DNA from: an uncultured Angelakisella sp.
GTDB lineage: Bacteria; Bacillota; Clostridia; Oscillospirales; Ruminococcaceae
Direction: 5' to 3'
DNA: 19,884 bases
Assembly: GCA_910585525.1 (NCBI GenBank)
Contig: CAJUFR010000038.1
Location: 1-19,884, forward strand
In this document: in pieces, positions 13,452 to 19,862 of the stretch
Position numbering within the stretch: position 1 is the first letter of the stretch
Layout: every line of letters starts with the position of its first letter
Position numbers and translations under genes: made by a program
The notes under the pieces: model-generated
Databases searched by the model: none
The model's input: only the letters and a program-made list of their open reading frames with translations
What the model was told of the DNA's origin: nothing

Positions 13452-14704
13452 CCGGTTTGGAAATGATACAGCAGATGGGAGAGCGTGCCCGGGAAGCGGC
13501 CTCCGCCCTGGCGCTGGCCGGGGCGGAGGAAAAGAACGGCGCCCTGGCCGCCATCGCCGCCGCCCTGGGGCAAAACACCGGGGAGATCTTGGCGGCCAAC
13601 CGGGCCGACCTGGACGCCGCCCGGGCGGACGGCATGGCCCCCGCCATGCTGGACCGGCTGGCCCTGGACGAAAAGCGGGTCCAAAGCATCGCCGCCGGGG
13701 TGGAGGAGATCATCGCCCTCCCCGACCCGGTGGGCAGGACCGACGCCGGGTGGACACGGCCCAACGGCCTTTCCATCACCCGGGTCCGGGTGCCACTGGG
13801 GGTGGTGGGCATCATCTACGAGGCCCGGCCCAACGTGACGGCGGACGCCGCCGCACTCTGCCTCAAATCCGGCAACGCCTGCATCCTCCGGGGAGGCAAG
13901 GAGGCGGTAAAGACCAACATCGCCATGGCCGGTGTCATGCGCCAGGCGCTGGAGAAAGCGGGGCTCCCCGCCGACGCCGTCCAACTGGTGGAGGACACCA
14001 GCCGGGAGACCTCCCGGCAGATGATGGGGGCAAACGGCCTTATCGACGTCCTCATCCCCCGGGGCGGGGCGGGCCTGATCCGCGCGGTGGTGGAAAACGC
14101 CACCGTCCCGGTGATCCAGACCGGGGTGGGCAACTGCCATGTCTATGTAGACAGCCCCTGCGACCTGGAGATGGCGGTAAATATCATCCAGAACGCCAAG
14201 TGCAGCCGTCCGTCGGTCTGCAACGCCGCCGAGACGCTGCTGGTCCACCGGGAGATGGCGGACCGGTTCCTCCCCATGGCCAAGGCCGCCCTGGACCGGT
14301 ACCAGGTCCAGCTTCGGGGCTGCCCCATTACCCGGGAGATACTGGGGGATACCGTGGTCCCCGCCACCGGCGAGGATTACGCCACCGAGTACAACGACTA
14401 CATCCTGGCGGTGCGGGTGGTGGGCTCCCTGGAGGAGGCCGTCGCCCACATCCGCCGGTATTCCACCGGCCACAGCGAGGCCATCGTCACCAGCGACTAC
14501 CAGCACAGCCAGCAGTTTACCCGCCAGGTGGACGCGGCGGCGGTGTACGTCAACGCCTCCACCCGGTTCACCGACGGCGGCCAGTTCGGCCTGGGGGCGG
14601 AGATCGGCATCTCCACCCAGAAGCTCCACGCCCGGGGGCCTATGGGGCTGGAGGCGCTGACCACCACAAAATACATCGTCCTGGGCAGCGGCCAGGTCCG
14701 GTGA
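13448..14704 (+). CDS. proA: Gamma-glutamyl phosphate reductase (glutamate-5-semialdehyde dehydrogenase)
   Basis: ProA reduces gamma-glutamyl phosphate with NADPH to glutamate semialdehyde, the second step of proline synthesis. The 418-residue length matches the family. Landmarks are RVPLGVVGIIYEARPNVT near residue 116, the glycine-rich cofactor region CILRGGKEAVKTN, the catalytic Cys258 in CSRPSVCNAAETLLVH, and the C-terminal TDGGQFGLGAEIGISTQKLH. I chose GTG 13448 because AGGAAAGGA lies just upstream and it overlaps the GNAT stop by 4 bp; the in-frame ATG 13463 has a poorer ribosome binding site but would also give a full enzyme. It forms the pathway pair with proB two genes upstream. Confidence 0.96.
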   Translation: MTGLEMIQQMGERAREAASALALAGAEEKNGALAAIAAALGQNTGEILAANRADLDAARADGMAPAMLDRLALDEKRVQSIAAGVEEIIALPDPVGRTDAGWTRPNGLSITRVRVPLGVVGIIYEARPNVTADAAALCLKSGNACILRGGKEAVKTNIAMAGVMRQALEKAGLPADAVQLVEDTSRETSRQMMGANGLIDVLIPRGGAGLIRAVVENATVPVIQTGVGNCHVYVDSPCDLEMAVNIIQNAKCSRPSVCNAAETLLVHREMADRFLPMAKAALDRYQVQLRGCPITREILGDTVVPATGEDYATEYNDYILAVRVVGSLEEAVAHIRRYSTGHSEAIVTSDYQHSQQFTRQVDAAAVYVNASTRFTDGGQFGLGAEIGISTQKLHARGPMGLEALTTTKYIVLGSGQVR

Positions 14705-14717
14705 GGAGGACTTTTCT

Positions 14718-15674
14718 ATGAGCACGTCTATCTTTCGTTCCAGCCGGCGGAACCGGTACGCGGCGCCCATCGGCGGGGTGTTTATCATCCTCTGCTTCGT
14801 GGGCTTCTTCACCGTGGCCAGCTTCTGCCTCAACATGACCAAGGGCCTTTTGGATAACTCCCGGAAGAAGCAGGAGTACGAAACGATGCTGCTGCCGGTG
14901 GTCATCTTCGACCCGGTGCCCTTCGAAAACCCGGTGAACATCGACAACGCCAGCCTTCTCCAGTATTCCATCTGGGCCACCGCCATGGGGGAGAAGCGGG
15001 ACCAGTACGAGTATGACGACAACAACTTTGTGGTCATCCCCGCCAGCGATATCGACGTCACCGCCCAGCGGCTGTTCGGGCCGGACGTGAAGCTGGAGCA
15101 CCGCTCCTTCGGCGACCTGGAAAACAGCTACCTCTACGAGGAGGCGATCCGCTCCTACCACGTCCCCATCATCACCATGACCGGCTTCGCCACCCCCAAG
15201 GTGGAGGAGATCAACAAGACCAGCGGTGACGTCATCGAACTGAAGATGGGCTACGTCCCCCCCAGCACCATCCTGGACCTGGACGCCAGCGGCAACATCC
15301 AGGAGCCGGAGCCCCAGAAGTACATGATCTATGAACTGCACCGCAGCCGCAGCGGCTGGTACCTCTACGCCATCAAGGACCTGCCGGGAGCGGGTCTGCT
15401 GCCCGGGGATATCCCCTCCCCCATCGAGCCGATGCCCGGGGACGAGGGGGCCTCTATCTCCCAGATAGTGCCGGAACTCGCCGGCAACGGCATGGAAAGC
15501 AGCGCCGCCTCCTCCGAGGCCGGGGAGAGCGACGGCTCCTCCGACGAGGGCAGTTCCGACAGTGATGGTGACGGCGAAGACGAAGGCGGCGACGAGACCG
15601 AAGGTGACGAAGGCGAGGAGGGCGAGGAAGAGGATGATACCTCCTCCGAGTCTGCCTCGGAGATGCAGGGATAA
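14718..15674 (+). CDS. Unrecognised membrane-anchored protein with acidic C-terminal tail
   Basis: I do not recognise this 318-residue protein. A basic N-terminus with RSSRRNRYAAP is followed by one hydrophobic segment (about residues 19-38, GVFIILCFVGFFTVASFCL), so most of the chain is probably outside the cell. Residues 45-235 look like a folded domain, with LLPVVIFDPVPFENPV, DNNFVVIPASDIDVTAQRLF and YMIYELHRSRSGWYLYAIKD. From about residue 265 the chain is almost only Glu, Asp, Ser and Gly, with SDGSSDEGSSDSDGDGEDEG as part of it, a low-complexity tail that could bind cations or act as a linker. GAGGAGGA lies before the ATG. It sits between proA and cysK in the same unit. Compared with its neighbours it has no obvious metabolic role; an envelope or sporulation function is possible but unproven. 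Confidence 0.85.
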   Translation: MSTSIFRSSRRNRYAAPIGGVFIILCFVGFFTVASFCLNMTKGLLDNSRKKQEYETMLLPVVIFDPVPFENPVNIDNASLLQYSIWATAMGEKRDQYEYDDNNFVVIPASDIDVTAQRLFGPDVKLEHRSFGDLENSYLYEEAIRSYHVPIITMTGFATPKVEEINKTSGDVIELKMGYVPPSTILDLDASGNIQEPEPQKYMIYELHRSRSGWYLYAIKDLPGAGLLPGDIPSPIEPMPGDEGASISQIVPELAGNGMESSAASSEAGESDGSSDEGSSDSDGDGEDEGGDETEGDEGEEGEEEDDTSSESASEMQG

Positions 15675-15692
15675 CACAGGGAGGTAACGGGT

Positions 15693-16631
15693 ATGGGGAA
15701 GATCTATACGTCGGTAGACCAGCTGATCGGCCGCACGCCGCTGCTGGAGTTGGCCCGGCTGGAGCGCCAGGAGGGGCTGGAGGCCCGTATCCTGGCGAAG
15801 CTGGAATACCTGAACCCCGCTGGCAGCGTCAAGGACCGGGTGGCCAGGGCGATGCTGGACGACGCGGAGCAAAGGGGCATCCTAAAGCCCGGGGCCACCG
15901 TCATTGAGCCCACCTCCGGCAACACCGGCATCGGCCTGGCGTCGGTGGCCGCCGCCCGGGGGTACCAGGTGGTCATCGTCATGCCGGACACCATGAGCCT
16001 GGAACGCCGCCAGCTGATGAAGGCCTACGGAGCCCGGCTGGTCCTGACCCCCGGCGCCCAGGGGATGGCCGGAGCCATCCAGAAGGCGGAGGAACTGGCG
16101 GCGGAGACCCCCGGCAGCTTCATCCCCGGCCAGTTCGATAACCCCGCCAACCCCGCCGCCCACCGGGCCGCCACCGGCCCGGAGATATGGGAGGACACCG
16201 ACGGGGAGATCGATATCTTCGTGGCAGGGGTGGGCACCGGTGGCACCATCACCGGCGTGGGTGGGTACCTCAAGGAGAAAGACCCCGCCATCCGGGTGGT
16301 GGCGGTGGAGCCCGCCACCTCCCCACTGTTGAGTCAGGGGCGCTCCGGCCCTCACGGCATCCAGGGCATCGGCGCCAACTTCGTCCCCGGGGTGCTGGAC
16401 ACCGGCGTCTATGACGAGGTCATCCCGGTGGAGGACCAGGATGCCTACGCCGCCGGCCGCCTGTTGGGCCGGACCGAGGGGGTGCTGGCCGGTATCTCTT
16501 CCGGGGCGGCGCTGTGGGCCGCCACCCAGCTGGCCAAGCGCCCGGAGAACAAGGGCAGGACCATCGTGGCGCTGCTGCCGGATACCGGGGACCGGTATCT
16601 TTCTACGGAAATGTTTGGGGGAGCGGTGTGA
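15693..16631 (+). CDS. cysK: Cysteine synthase A (O-acetylserine sulfhydrylase)
   Basis: CysK makes L-cysteine from O-acetylserine and sulfide, using pyridoxal phosphate. The 312-residue protein has the lysine that holds the cofactor, Lys47 in NPAGSVKDR, the TSGNTGIGLA substrate loop near residue 72, the phosphate-binding GTGTGGTITGVGGYL near residue 176, and GIQGIGANFVP near residue 225. The C-terminal LLPDTGDRYLSTEMF is also typical. In many CysK proteins the loop reads GPHKIQG; here it is GPHGIQG, a small difference. GGGAGGT lies 7 bases before the ATG. It is the last gene of the run and is followed by a strong terminator. It has no cysE neighbour in the window. Confidence 0.96.
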   Translation: MGKIYTSVDQLIGRTPLLELARLERQEGLEARILAKLEYLNPAGSVKDRVARAMLDDAEQRGILKPGATVIEPTSGNTGIGLASVAAARGYQVVIVMPDTMSLERRQLMKAYGARLVLTPGAQGMAGAIQKAEELAAETPGSFIPGQFDNPANPAAHRAATGPEIWEDTDGEIDIFVAGVGTGGTITGVGGYLKEKDPAIRVVAVEPATSPLLSQGRSGPHGIQGIGANFVPGVLDTGVYDEVIPVEDQDAYAAGRLLGRTEGVLAGISSGAALWAATQLAKRPENKGRTIVALLPDTGDRYLSTEMFGGAV

Positions 16632-16644
16632 TAGAAGGGATAAG

Positions 16645-16681
16645 TGGGGAGACACTCTTGGGAGTGTCTCCCCATTTTTTT
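16645..16681 (+). terminator. Strong Rho-independent terminator after cysK
   Basis: A perfect 13-bp stem (16645-16657 with 16662-16674, arms beginning TGGGGAGAC) with a TTGG loop is followed directly by a run of seven T. It lies 13 bp after the cysK stop and ends the transcription unit. Confidence 0.96.
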
Positions 16682-16762
16682 GGAACGATTGTGTCGTTTC
16701 AGTACAACCATTGTAGTATTCAAAGGGATATAATATAATATTGTCATATTCCCTGGAACGAT
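16681..16762. repeat. Direct and inverted repeats around the moaC promoter
   Basis: The 9-mer TGGAACGAT occurs at 16681-16689 and again at 16754-16762, one copy on each side of the promoter. The first copy extends into an inverted repeat, AACGA (16684-16688) with TCGTT (16694-16698). A second inverted repeat, TACAA (16703-16707) with TTGTA (16711-16715), covers the -35 box. This layout could be operators for a repressor that loops or blocks the promoter. No known ModE-type sequence was recognised. Confidence 0.45.
16711..16739 (+). promoter_or_regulatory. Sigma-A promoter of the moa operon
   Basis: TTGTAG (16711-16716) and a perfect TATAAT (16734-16739) are separated by 17 bases. A start near 16746 would give a leader of about 67 bases before the moaC ATG. 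It follows the cysK terminator directly, so the molybdenum cofactor genes form their own unit. Confidence 0.8.
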
Positions 16763-16812
16763 CATTCTACATTACAGCAGTTTCTTGCCAAAGAGAGGGA
16801 GGGACAGGCATC

Positions 16813-17349
16813 ATGTACAAGGAACCCGGCGCAGATATTCCATCCGAAACCACACCGTCCATGAACCATTTTGACCAGCAGGGCAACGCGGTGATGGTGG
16901 ACGTCACCGAAAAAGGCGTCACCGACCGCGCCGCTACCGCCGCAGGACGCATCCTGGTGGGACAGCGGACCTATGACGCCATCCAGGACGGGACCGCCGG
17001 CAAGGGGGACGTGCTGGGGGTGGCCCGGGTGGCGGGGATCATGGCGGCCAAGCGCACATGGGAACTGATCCCCCTCTGTCACCCGCTGCCCCTGGGCAAA
17101 TGCACGGTGGACTTTGCCATGCTGCCGGAGGAACTGGCGGTGGAGGTTCGGTGTACCGTCCGGGTGGCGGGACAGACCGGGGTGGAGATGGAGGCCCTCA
17201 CCGGGGCCACCGTGGCGCTGCTCACCATCTACGACATGTGCAAGGCTATGGACAAGGGGATGGAGATCCAGTCGGTCTATCTGCTGCGCAAGACCGGGGG
17301 CAAAAGCGGTGATTTTATGAATCCCAAACACGGGGAGGAGACCCCATGA
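16813..17349 (+). CDS. moaC: Cyclic pyranopterin monophosphate synthase
   Basis: MoaC turns 3',8-cyclo-GTP into cyclic pyranopterin monophosphate, the second half of the first step of molybdenum cofactor synthesis. Family landmarks are FDQQGNAVMVDVTEKGVT, then VARVAGIMAAKRTWELIPLC with HPLPLGKCTVDF, and GVEMEALTGATVALLTIYDMC with KAMDKGM. The canonical N-terminus is near the second Met (16861), but that Met has no ribosome binding site, whereas ATG 16813 follows GGGAGGGA, so I use 16813 (178 residues, about 16 longer than usual). The chain ends with LLRKTGGKSGDF, as expected. Its stop overlaps the moaA start by 4 bp (ATGA), which suggests coupled translation of the two enzymes that act in sequence. 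Confidence 0.95.
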   Translation: MYKEPGADIPSETTPSMNHFDQQGNAVMVDVTEKGVTDRAATAAGRILVGQRTYDAIQDGTAGKGDVLGVARVAGIMAAKRTWELIPLCHPLPLGKCTVDFAMLPEELAVEVRCTVRVAGQTGVEMEALTGATVALLTIYDMCKAMDKGMEIQSVYLLRKTGGKSGDFMNPKHGEETP

Positions 17350-18323
17350 CCGACGGGACAGGGCGGATCATCGACTACCTGCGGGTGTCGGTCACCGACC
17401 GGTGCAACCTGCGGTGTGTCTACTGCATGCCTCCCCGGGGGGTGGAGCCGGTGCCCCATCGAGAGATGCTCACCCTGGAGGAGATCGGGACCATCTGCGG
17501 GGCGGCGGCCCGGCTGGGGGTGACCCGGGTGAAACTCACCGGCGGGGAGCCGCTGGTGCGGAAGGGCTGCCCCCGGCTGGTGGAGATGCTAAAGGCCATC
17601 CCCGGTATCCGGGAGGTGACCATGACCACCAACGGGATACTGCTCCCCCGGATGCTGGGGGAGTTGACGGCGGCGGGACTGGACGGGGTGAACATCAGCC
17701 TGGACACCCTGGACCCGGTGCGGTACAAGGCCCTGACCCGGTACCCTTTGGAGGGGGATGCCCGAGAGGCCATCCATGCTGCCCTGGGGGCGGGACTGCG
17801 GGTGAAGGTGAACTGTGTGCCCATCCGGGAGCACAATGACCGGGACCTGGAGGAACTAGCCGCCCTGGCCAGGGACCGGCAACTGGATGTCCGGTTCATC
17901 GAGTTGATGCCGGTGGGGATGGGGGCAGCCCTCACTCCCATCCCGGGGGAGGAGGTGCGGCAGCGCCTGGAGGCGGCCTTCGGTCCCATGGAGCCATATC
18001 AGGGGGTACCCCGGGGGAACGGCCCGGCGGTCTATTACAGCCTGCCGGGGTTTACAGGAAAGATCGGCTTCATCAGCGCCGTCTCCCACCGGTTTTGCGG
18101 GGACTGCAACCGGGTGCGGCTCACCAGCACCGGCTTTTTGAAACTCTGCCTCCACTACAGCGACGGGGTGCCGCTGCGGGAACTGGTGCGGAGCGGGGCC
18201 GGGGAGGAGGAACTGGCCCGGGTGATGGCCAAGGCCATCCGTGACAAGCCCCTCCATCACGACTTTGGCGGAAAAGAGAGCGCCGGGTGGGACCGGCACA
18301 TCATGTCCCAGATCGGGGGATAG
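17346..18323 (+). CDS. moaA: GTP 3',8-cyclase
   Basis: MoaA is a radical SAM enzyme that converts GTP to 3',8-cyclo-GTP for MoaC. The 325-residue protein has the N-terminal 4Fe-4S cluster ligands Cys20, Cys24 and Cys27 in DRCNLRCVYCMP, and the second cluster ligands Cys251, Cys254 and Cys268 in FCGDCNRVR followed by FLKLCLH. The SAM-binding stretch includes KLTGGEPLVRKG, and NISLDTLDP is present. It ends with two glycines (SQIGG), the flexible tail needed for activity in this family. Length is normal. The gene overlaps moaC by 4 bp; a MOSC gene follows after 16 bp. All catalytic features appear intact. Confidence 0.97.
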   Translation: MTDGTGRIIDYLRVSVTDRCNLRCVYCMPPRGVEPVPHREMLTLEEIGTICGAAARLGVTRVKLTGGEPLVRKGCPRLVEMLKAIPGIREVTMTTNGILLPRMLGELTAAGLDGVNISLDTLDPVRYKALTRYPLEGDAREAIHAALGAGLRVKVNCVPIREHNDRDLEELAALARDRQLDVRFIELMPVGMGAALTPIPGEEVRQRLEAAFGPMEPYQGVPRGNGPAVYYSLPGFTGKIGFISAVSHRFCGDCNRVRLTSTGFLKLCLHYSDGVPLRELVRSGAGEEELARVMAKAIRDKPLHHDFGGKESAGWDRHIMSQIGG

Positions 18324-18339
18324 AAAGGAAGGAAAGACC

Positions 18340-18789
18340 ATGGGCAAAGTGATGGCGGTCTGTACCAGCCCGGAGCGGGGCACGGTCAAGACCAATGTCC
18401 ACGAGGGAAGGTTCATCGAAAACTTCGGCATCCAAGGGGACGCCCACGCCGGGGACTGGCACCGCCAGGTGAGCCTTCTCTCCTGGGAGAAGGTGGAGGC
18501 GTTCAACCGCCGGGGCGGCAAGGTGAAGGATGGGGACTTTGGGGAGAATTTGCTGGTCTCCGGCTTCGACTTTAGAACGCTGCCGGTGGGGACCATCTTC
18601 CAGTGCGGGGAGGTGGTGCTGGAGATGACCCAGGTGGGGAAGGAATGCCACCAGCACTGTGAGATATTCCACCGGGTGGGGGATTGCATCATGCCCCGGG
18701 AGGGGGTCTTTGCCCGGGTCCTCCGGGGTGGCACCATCCGGGAGGGGGATGAATTGGTCATCACCAGCCAGCCGGTGAAAATCGGATAA
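18340..18789 (+). CDS. MOSC-domain protein in the molybdenum cofactor operon
   Basis: This 149-residue protein is a stand-alone MOSC domain, a fold first recognised at the C-terminus of molybdenum cofactor sulfurases and thought to handle sulfur or cofactor. Landmarks are GIQGDAHAGDWHRQVSLLS near residue 31, GDFGENLLVSGFDF near residue 65, and GKECHQHCEIF with Cys103 and Cys107. Members are often found next to moaC or mogA in Clostridia. The ATG at 18340 follows AAGGAAGGAAAG; the frame is also open upstream within moaA, but this is only overlap. The exact reaction is not known for short MOSC proteins; a role in cofactor sulfuration or transfer is inferred from the neighbours. Confidence 0.92.
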   Translation: MGKVMAVCTSPERGTVKTNVHEGRFIENFGIQGDAHAGDWHRQVSLLSWEKVEAFNRRGGKVKDGDFGENLLVSGFDFRTLPVGTIFQCGEVVLEMTQVGKECHQHCEIFHRVGDCIMPREGVFARVLRGGTIREGDELVITSQPVKIG

Positions 18790-18804
18790 AGGAGGACTTT
18801 TCTT

Positions 18805-19296
18805 ATGTTCCGTGCAGGAATCATCACCGCCAGCGACAAGGGGGCAGCGGGAGAGCGAGAGGACCTGAGTGGTCCCGCCATCCGGGAAATGCTGGAGGAG
18901 ACAGGGGCGTATACCGTCACGCGATCGGTCATCCTCCCCGACGACCGGCAGCAGCTGGCCGCCACCATGGCCCAGTGGTGCGATCAGGGGCTGGTGGATA
19001 TCATTTTTACCACCGGGGGAACCGGCTTTTCCCCCCGGGACTGGACCCCGGAGGCCACCCTGGACGTCTGCCAGCGGATGGTCCCCGGCATCCCGGAGGC
19101 TATGCGGGCCATGAGTATGCAAATCACCCCCCGGGCGATGCTCTCCCGGTCCGCCGCCGGCATCCGGGAGCGGACCCTTATTGTCAATCTTCCCGGCAGC
19201 CCCAAGGCGGCGCGGGAGAGCCTGGGCTTTATCCTTCCGGCTCTGGGTCATGGTTTGGATATCCTGGCGGGGGTGGCCGGGGAGTGTGCAAGATAA
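18805..19296 (+). CDS. mogA: MogA/MoaB-family molybdopterin adenylyltransferase
   Basis: MogA attaches AMP to molybdopterin so that molybdate can be inserted. The 163-residue protein is a single MPT-binding domain: AGIITASDKGAAGEREDLSG at the N-terminus, IIFTTGGTGFSPRDWTPEAT near residue 67 with the TTGGTG nucleotide loop, MVPGIPEAMR near residue 92, and LIVNLPGSPKAARE near residue 131. It starts 15 bp after the MOSC gene with AGGAGG before the ATG. MogA and MoaB of this family are hard to tell apart by sequence; both names are used for Clostridia. moaD, moaE, moeA and molybdate transport genes are not in the window and must lie elsewhere if the pathway is complete. Confidence 0.93.
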   Translation: MFRAGIITASDKGAAGEREDLSGPAIREMLEETGAYTVTRSVILPDDRQQLAATMAQWCDQGLVDIIFTTGGTGFSPRDWTPEATLDVCQRMVPGIPEAMRAMSMQITPRAMLSRSAAGIRERTLIVNLPGSPKAARESLGFILPALGHGLDILAGVAGECAR

Positions 19297-19306
19297 CGGA
19301 TGACAA

Positions 19307-19341
19307 AAAGCCAGGGGCAAAAATATTGCACCTGGCCTTTT
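19307..19341 (+). terminator. Terminator-like hairpin after mogA
   Basis: GCCAGG (19310-19315) pairs with CCTGGC (19331-19336), and inside it GCAA (19317-19320) pairs with TTGC (19326-19329) after one mismatch. AAAA precedes it and CTTTTG follows. The T tract is short, so efficiency is uncertain, but its place 10 bp after mogA fits an operon end. Confidence 0.65.
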
Positions 19342-19349
19342 GCTGTCTC

Positions 19350-19378
19350 AAAAAATTTTTTCGCCCTTTGCAAAGGGC
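19350..19378. repeat. Two adjacent perfect palindromes
   Basis: AAAAAATTTTTT (19350-19361) is followed one base later by GCCCTTTGCAAAGGGC (19363-19378), a perfect 16-bp palindrome. Together they lie between the moa operon and recombinase remnants, in AT-rich DNA unlike the neighbours. They may mark the end or site of a mobile element, or act as a protein-binding or terminator site. Confidence 0.5.
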
Positions 19379-19435
19379 TCCATCATTATAGCAAAATTGA
19401 ACGGAACATAATAATCAATGAGCAAGGAGGTAAAA

Positions 19436-19768
19436 ATGAGATACGGATATGCTCGGGTCTCCAGCCAGAAACAAAACTTCGTGAAGGATTTCCGGGGTAA
19501 ACTCTTAACTGCCGTTGCTCATTCTCCAGAGAAAAAGACAGCGCCGCAAAGCGTTCCTCGGAGGACCGGTTCTTCCGGTACAGCGGGACTCTCACCGCCT
19601 ACATACACGCCGGGAACGCTCTTTACGCCATGGACCCGGAGCGGTGGCGCTCCATGTCGGAGGTTCTCAGCGAGGGGGTCCGCCGGGATCTGGCGGCCAG
19701 TTCGGCTTACTATCAGGCCCATCATACTTCCTTGCGGGATGGAAGATAAGGACGATATTTTTGCTTGA
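19436..19768 (+). pseudogene. Truncated small serine resolvase/invertase
   Basis: The first 14 residues, MRYGYARVSSQKQN, match the start of small serine recombinases (resolvase or invertase, usual form MKYGYARVSTKEQN), including the catalytic serine region ARVSS. After QN the family normally continues with LDRQ and about 170 more residues, but here the sequence changes to an unrelated, low-quality chain rich in Thr, Ser and Pro, with no later recombinase motif. The start is backed by a very strong AAGGAGG 5 bases upstream. I read it as a gene cut just after its N-terminus by deletion or insertion. Within it, another frame carries a remnant of a different protein (19501-19749). It cannot be an active recombinase. 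Confidence 0.75.
19501..19749 (+). pseudogene. Out-of-frame protein remnant, unknown family
   Basis: In the frame shifted relative to the resolvase stub, the sequence reads as a plausible protein C-terminus from a stop at 19498 to a TAA at 19747: it includes EDRFFRYSGTLTAYIHAG, NALYAMDPERWRSMSEV, LSEGVRRDLAASSAYY and ends HTSLRDGR. Composition and codon pattern look like real coding DNA, more so than the frame that continues the stub. There is no start codon or ribosome binding site at its beginning. It is probably the 3' end of a mobile-element gene fused by a deletion to the resolvase start. I do not recognise the family. Confidence 0.5.
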
Positions 19769-19862
19769 GAAAGCATGGGCGGAGCATGTGCTGTGCTGTC
19801 TTTCCATACCTTTTTATGCTATTTTCAAATCATCTCTTCGACCGCCTCGCCGGCGGGGCCCT

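Noticed and set aside
15536..15660. Repetitive GAC/GAG/GGC DNA as a possible tandem repeat element
   Set aside because: It is the coding DNA of the acidic Ser/Asp/Glu/Gly tail, with irregular units and an intact reading frame, so it is explained by protein composition.
14640..15872. 410-codon minus-strand open frame opposite the acidic-tail protein
   Set aside because: It is the complement of GC-rich coding sequence, with no ribosome binding site or recognisable motif, and it crosses three sense genes.
16740..16812. Possible molybdenum cofactor riboswitch before moaC
   Set aside because: The leader after the predicted start is only about 67 bases and shows no multi-stem structure of the size expected for the Moco RNA motif.
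3..19768. Idea that the recombinase pieces at both window ends are two halves of one gene
   Set aside because: The left piece is a large TnpX-type C-terminus, whereas the right piece has the N-terminus of a small resolvase (RYGYARVSS). They belong to different subfamilies, so the 19 kb between them is not shown to be one inserted island.
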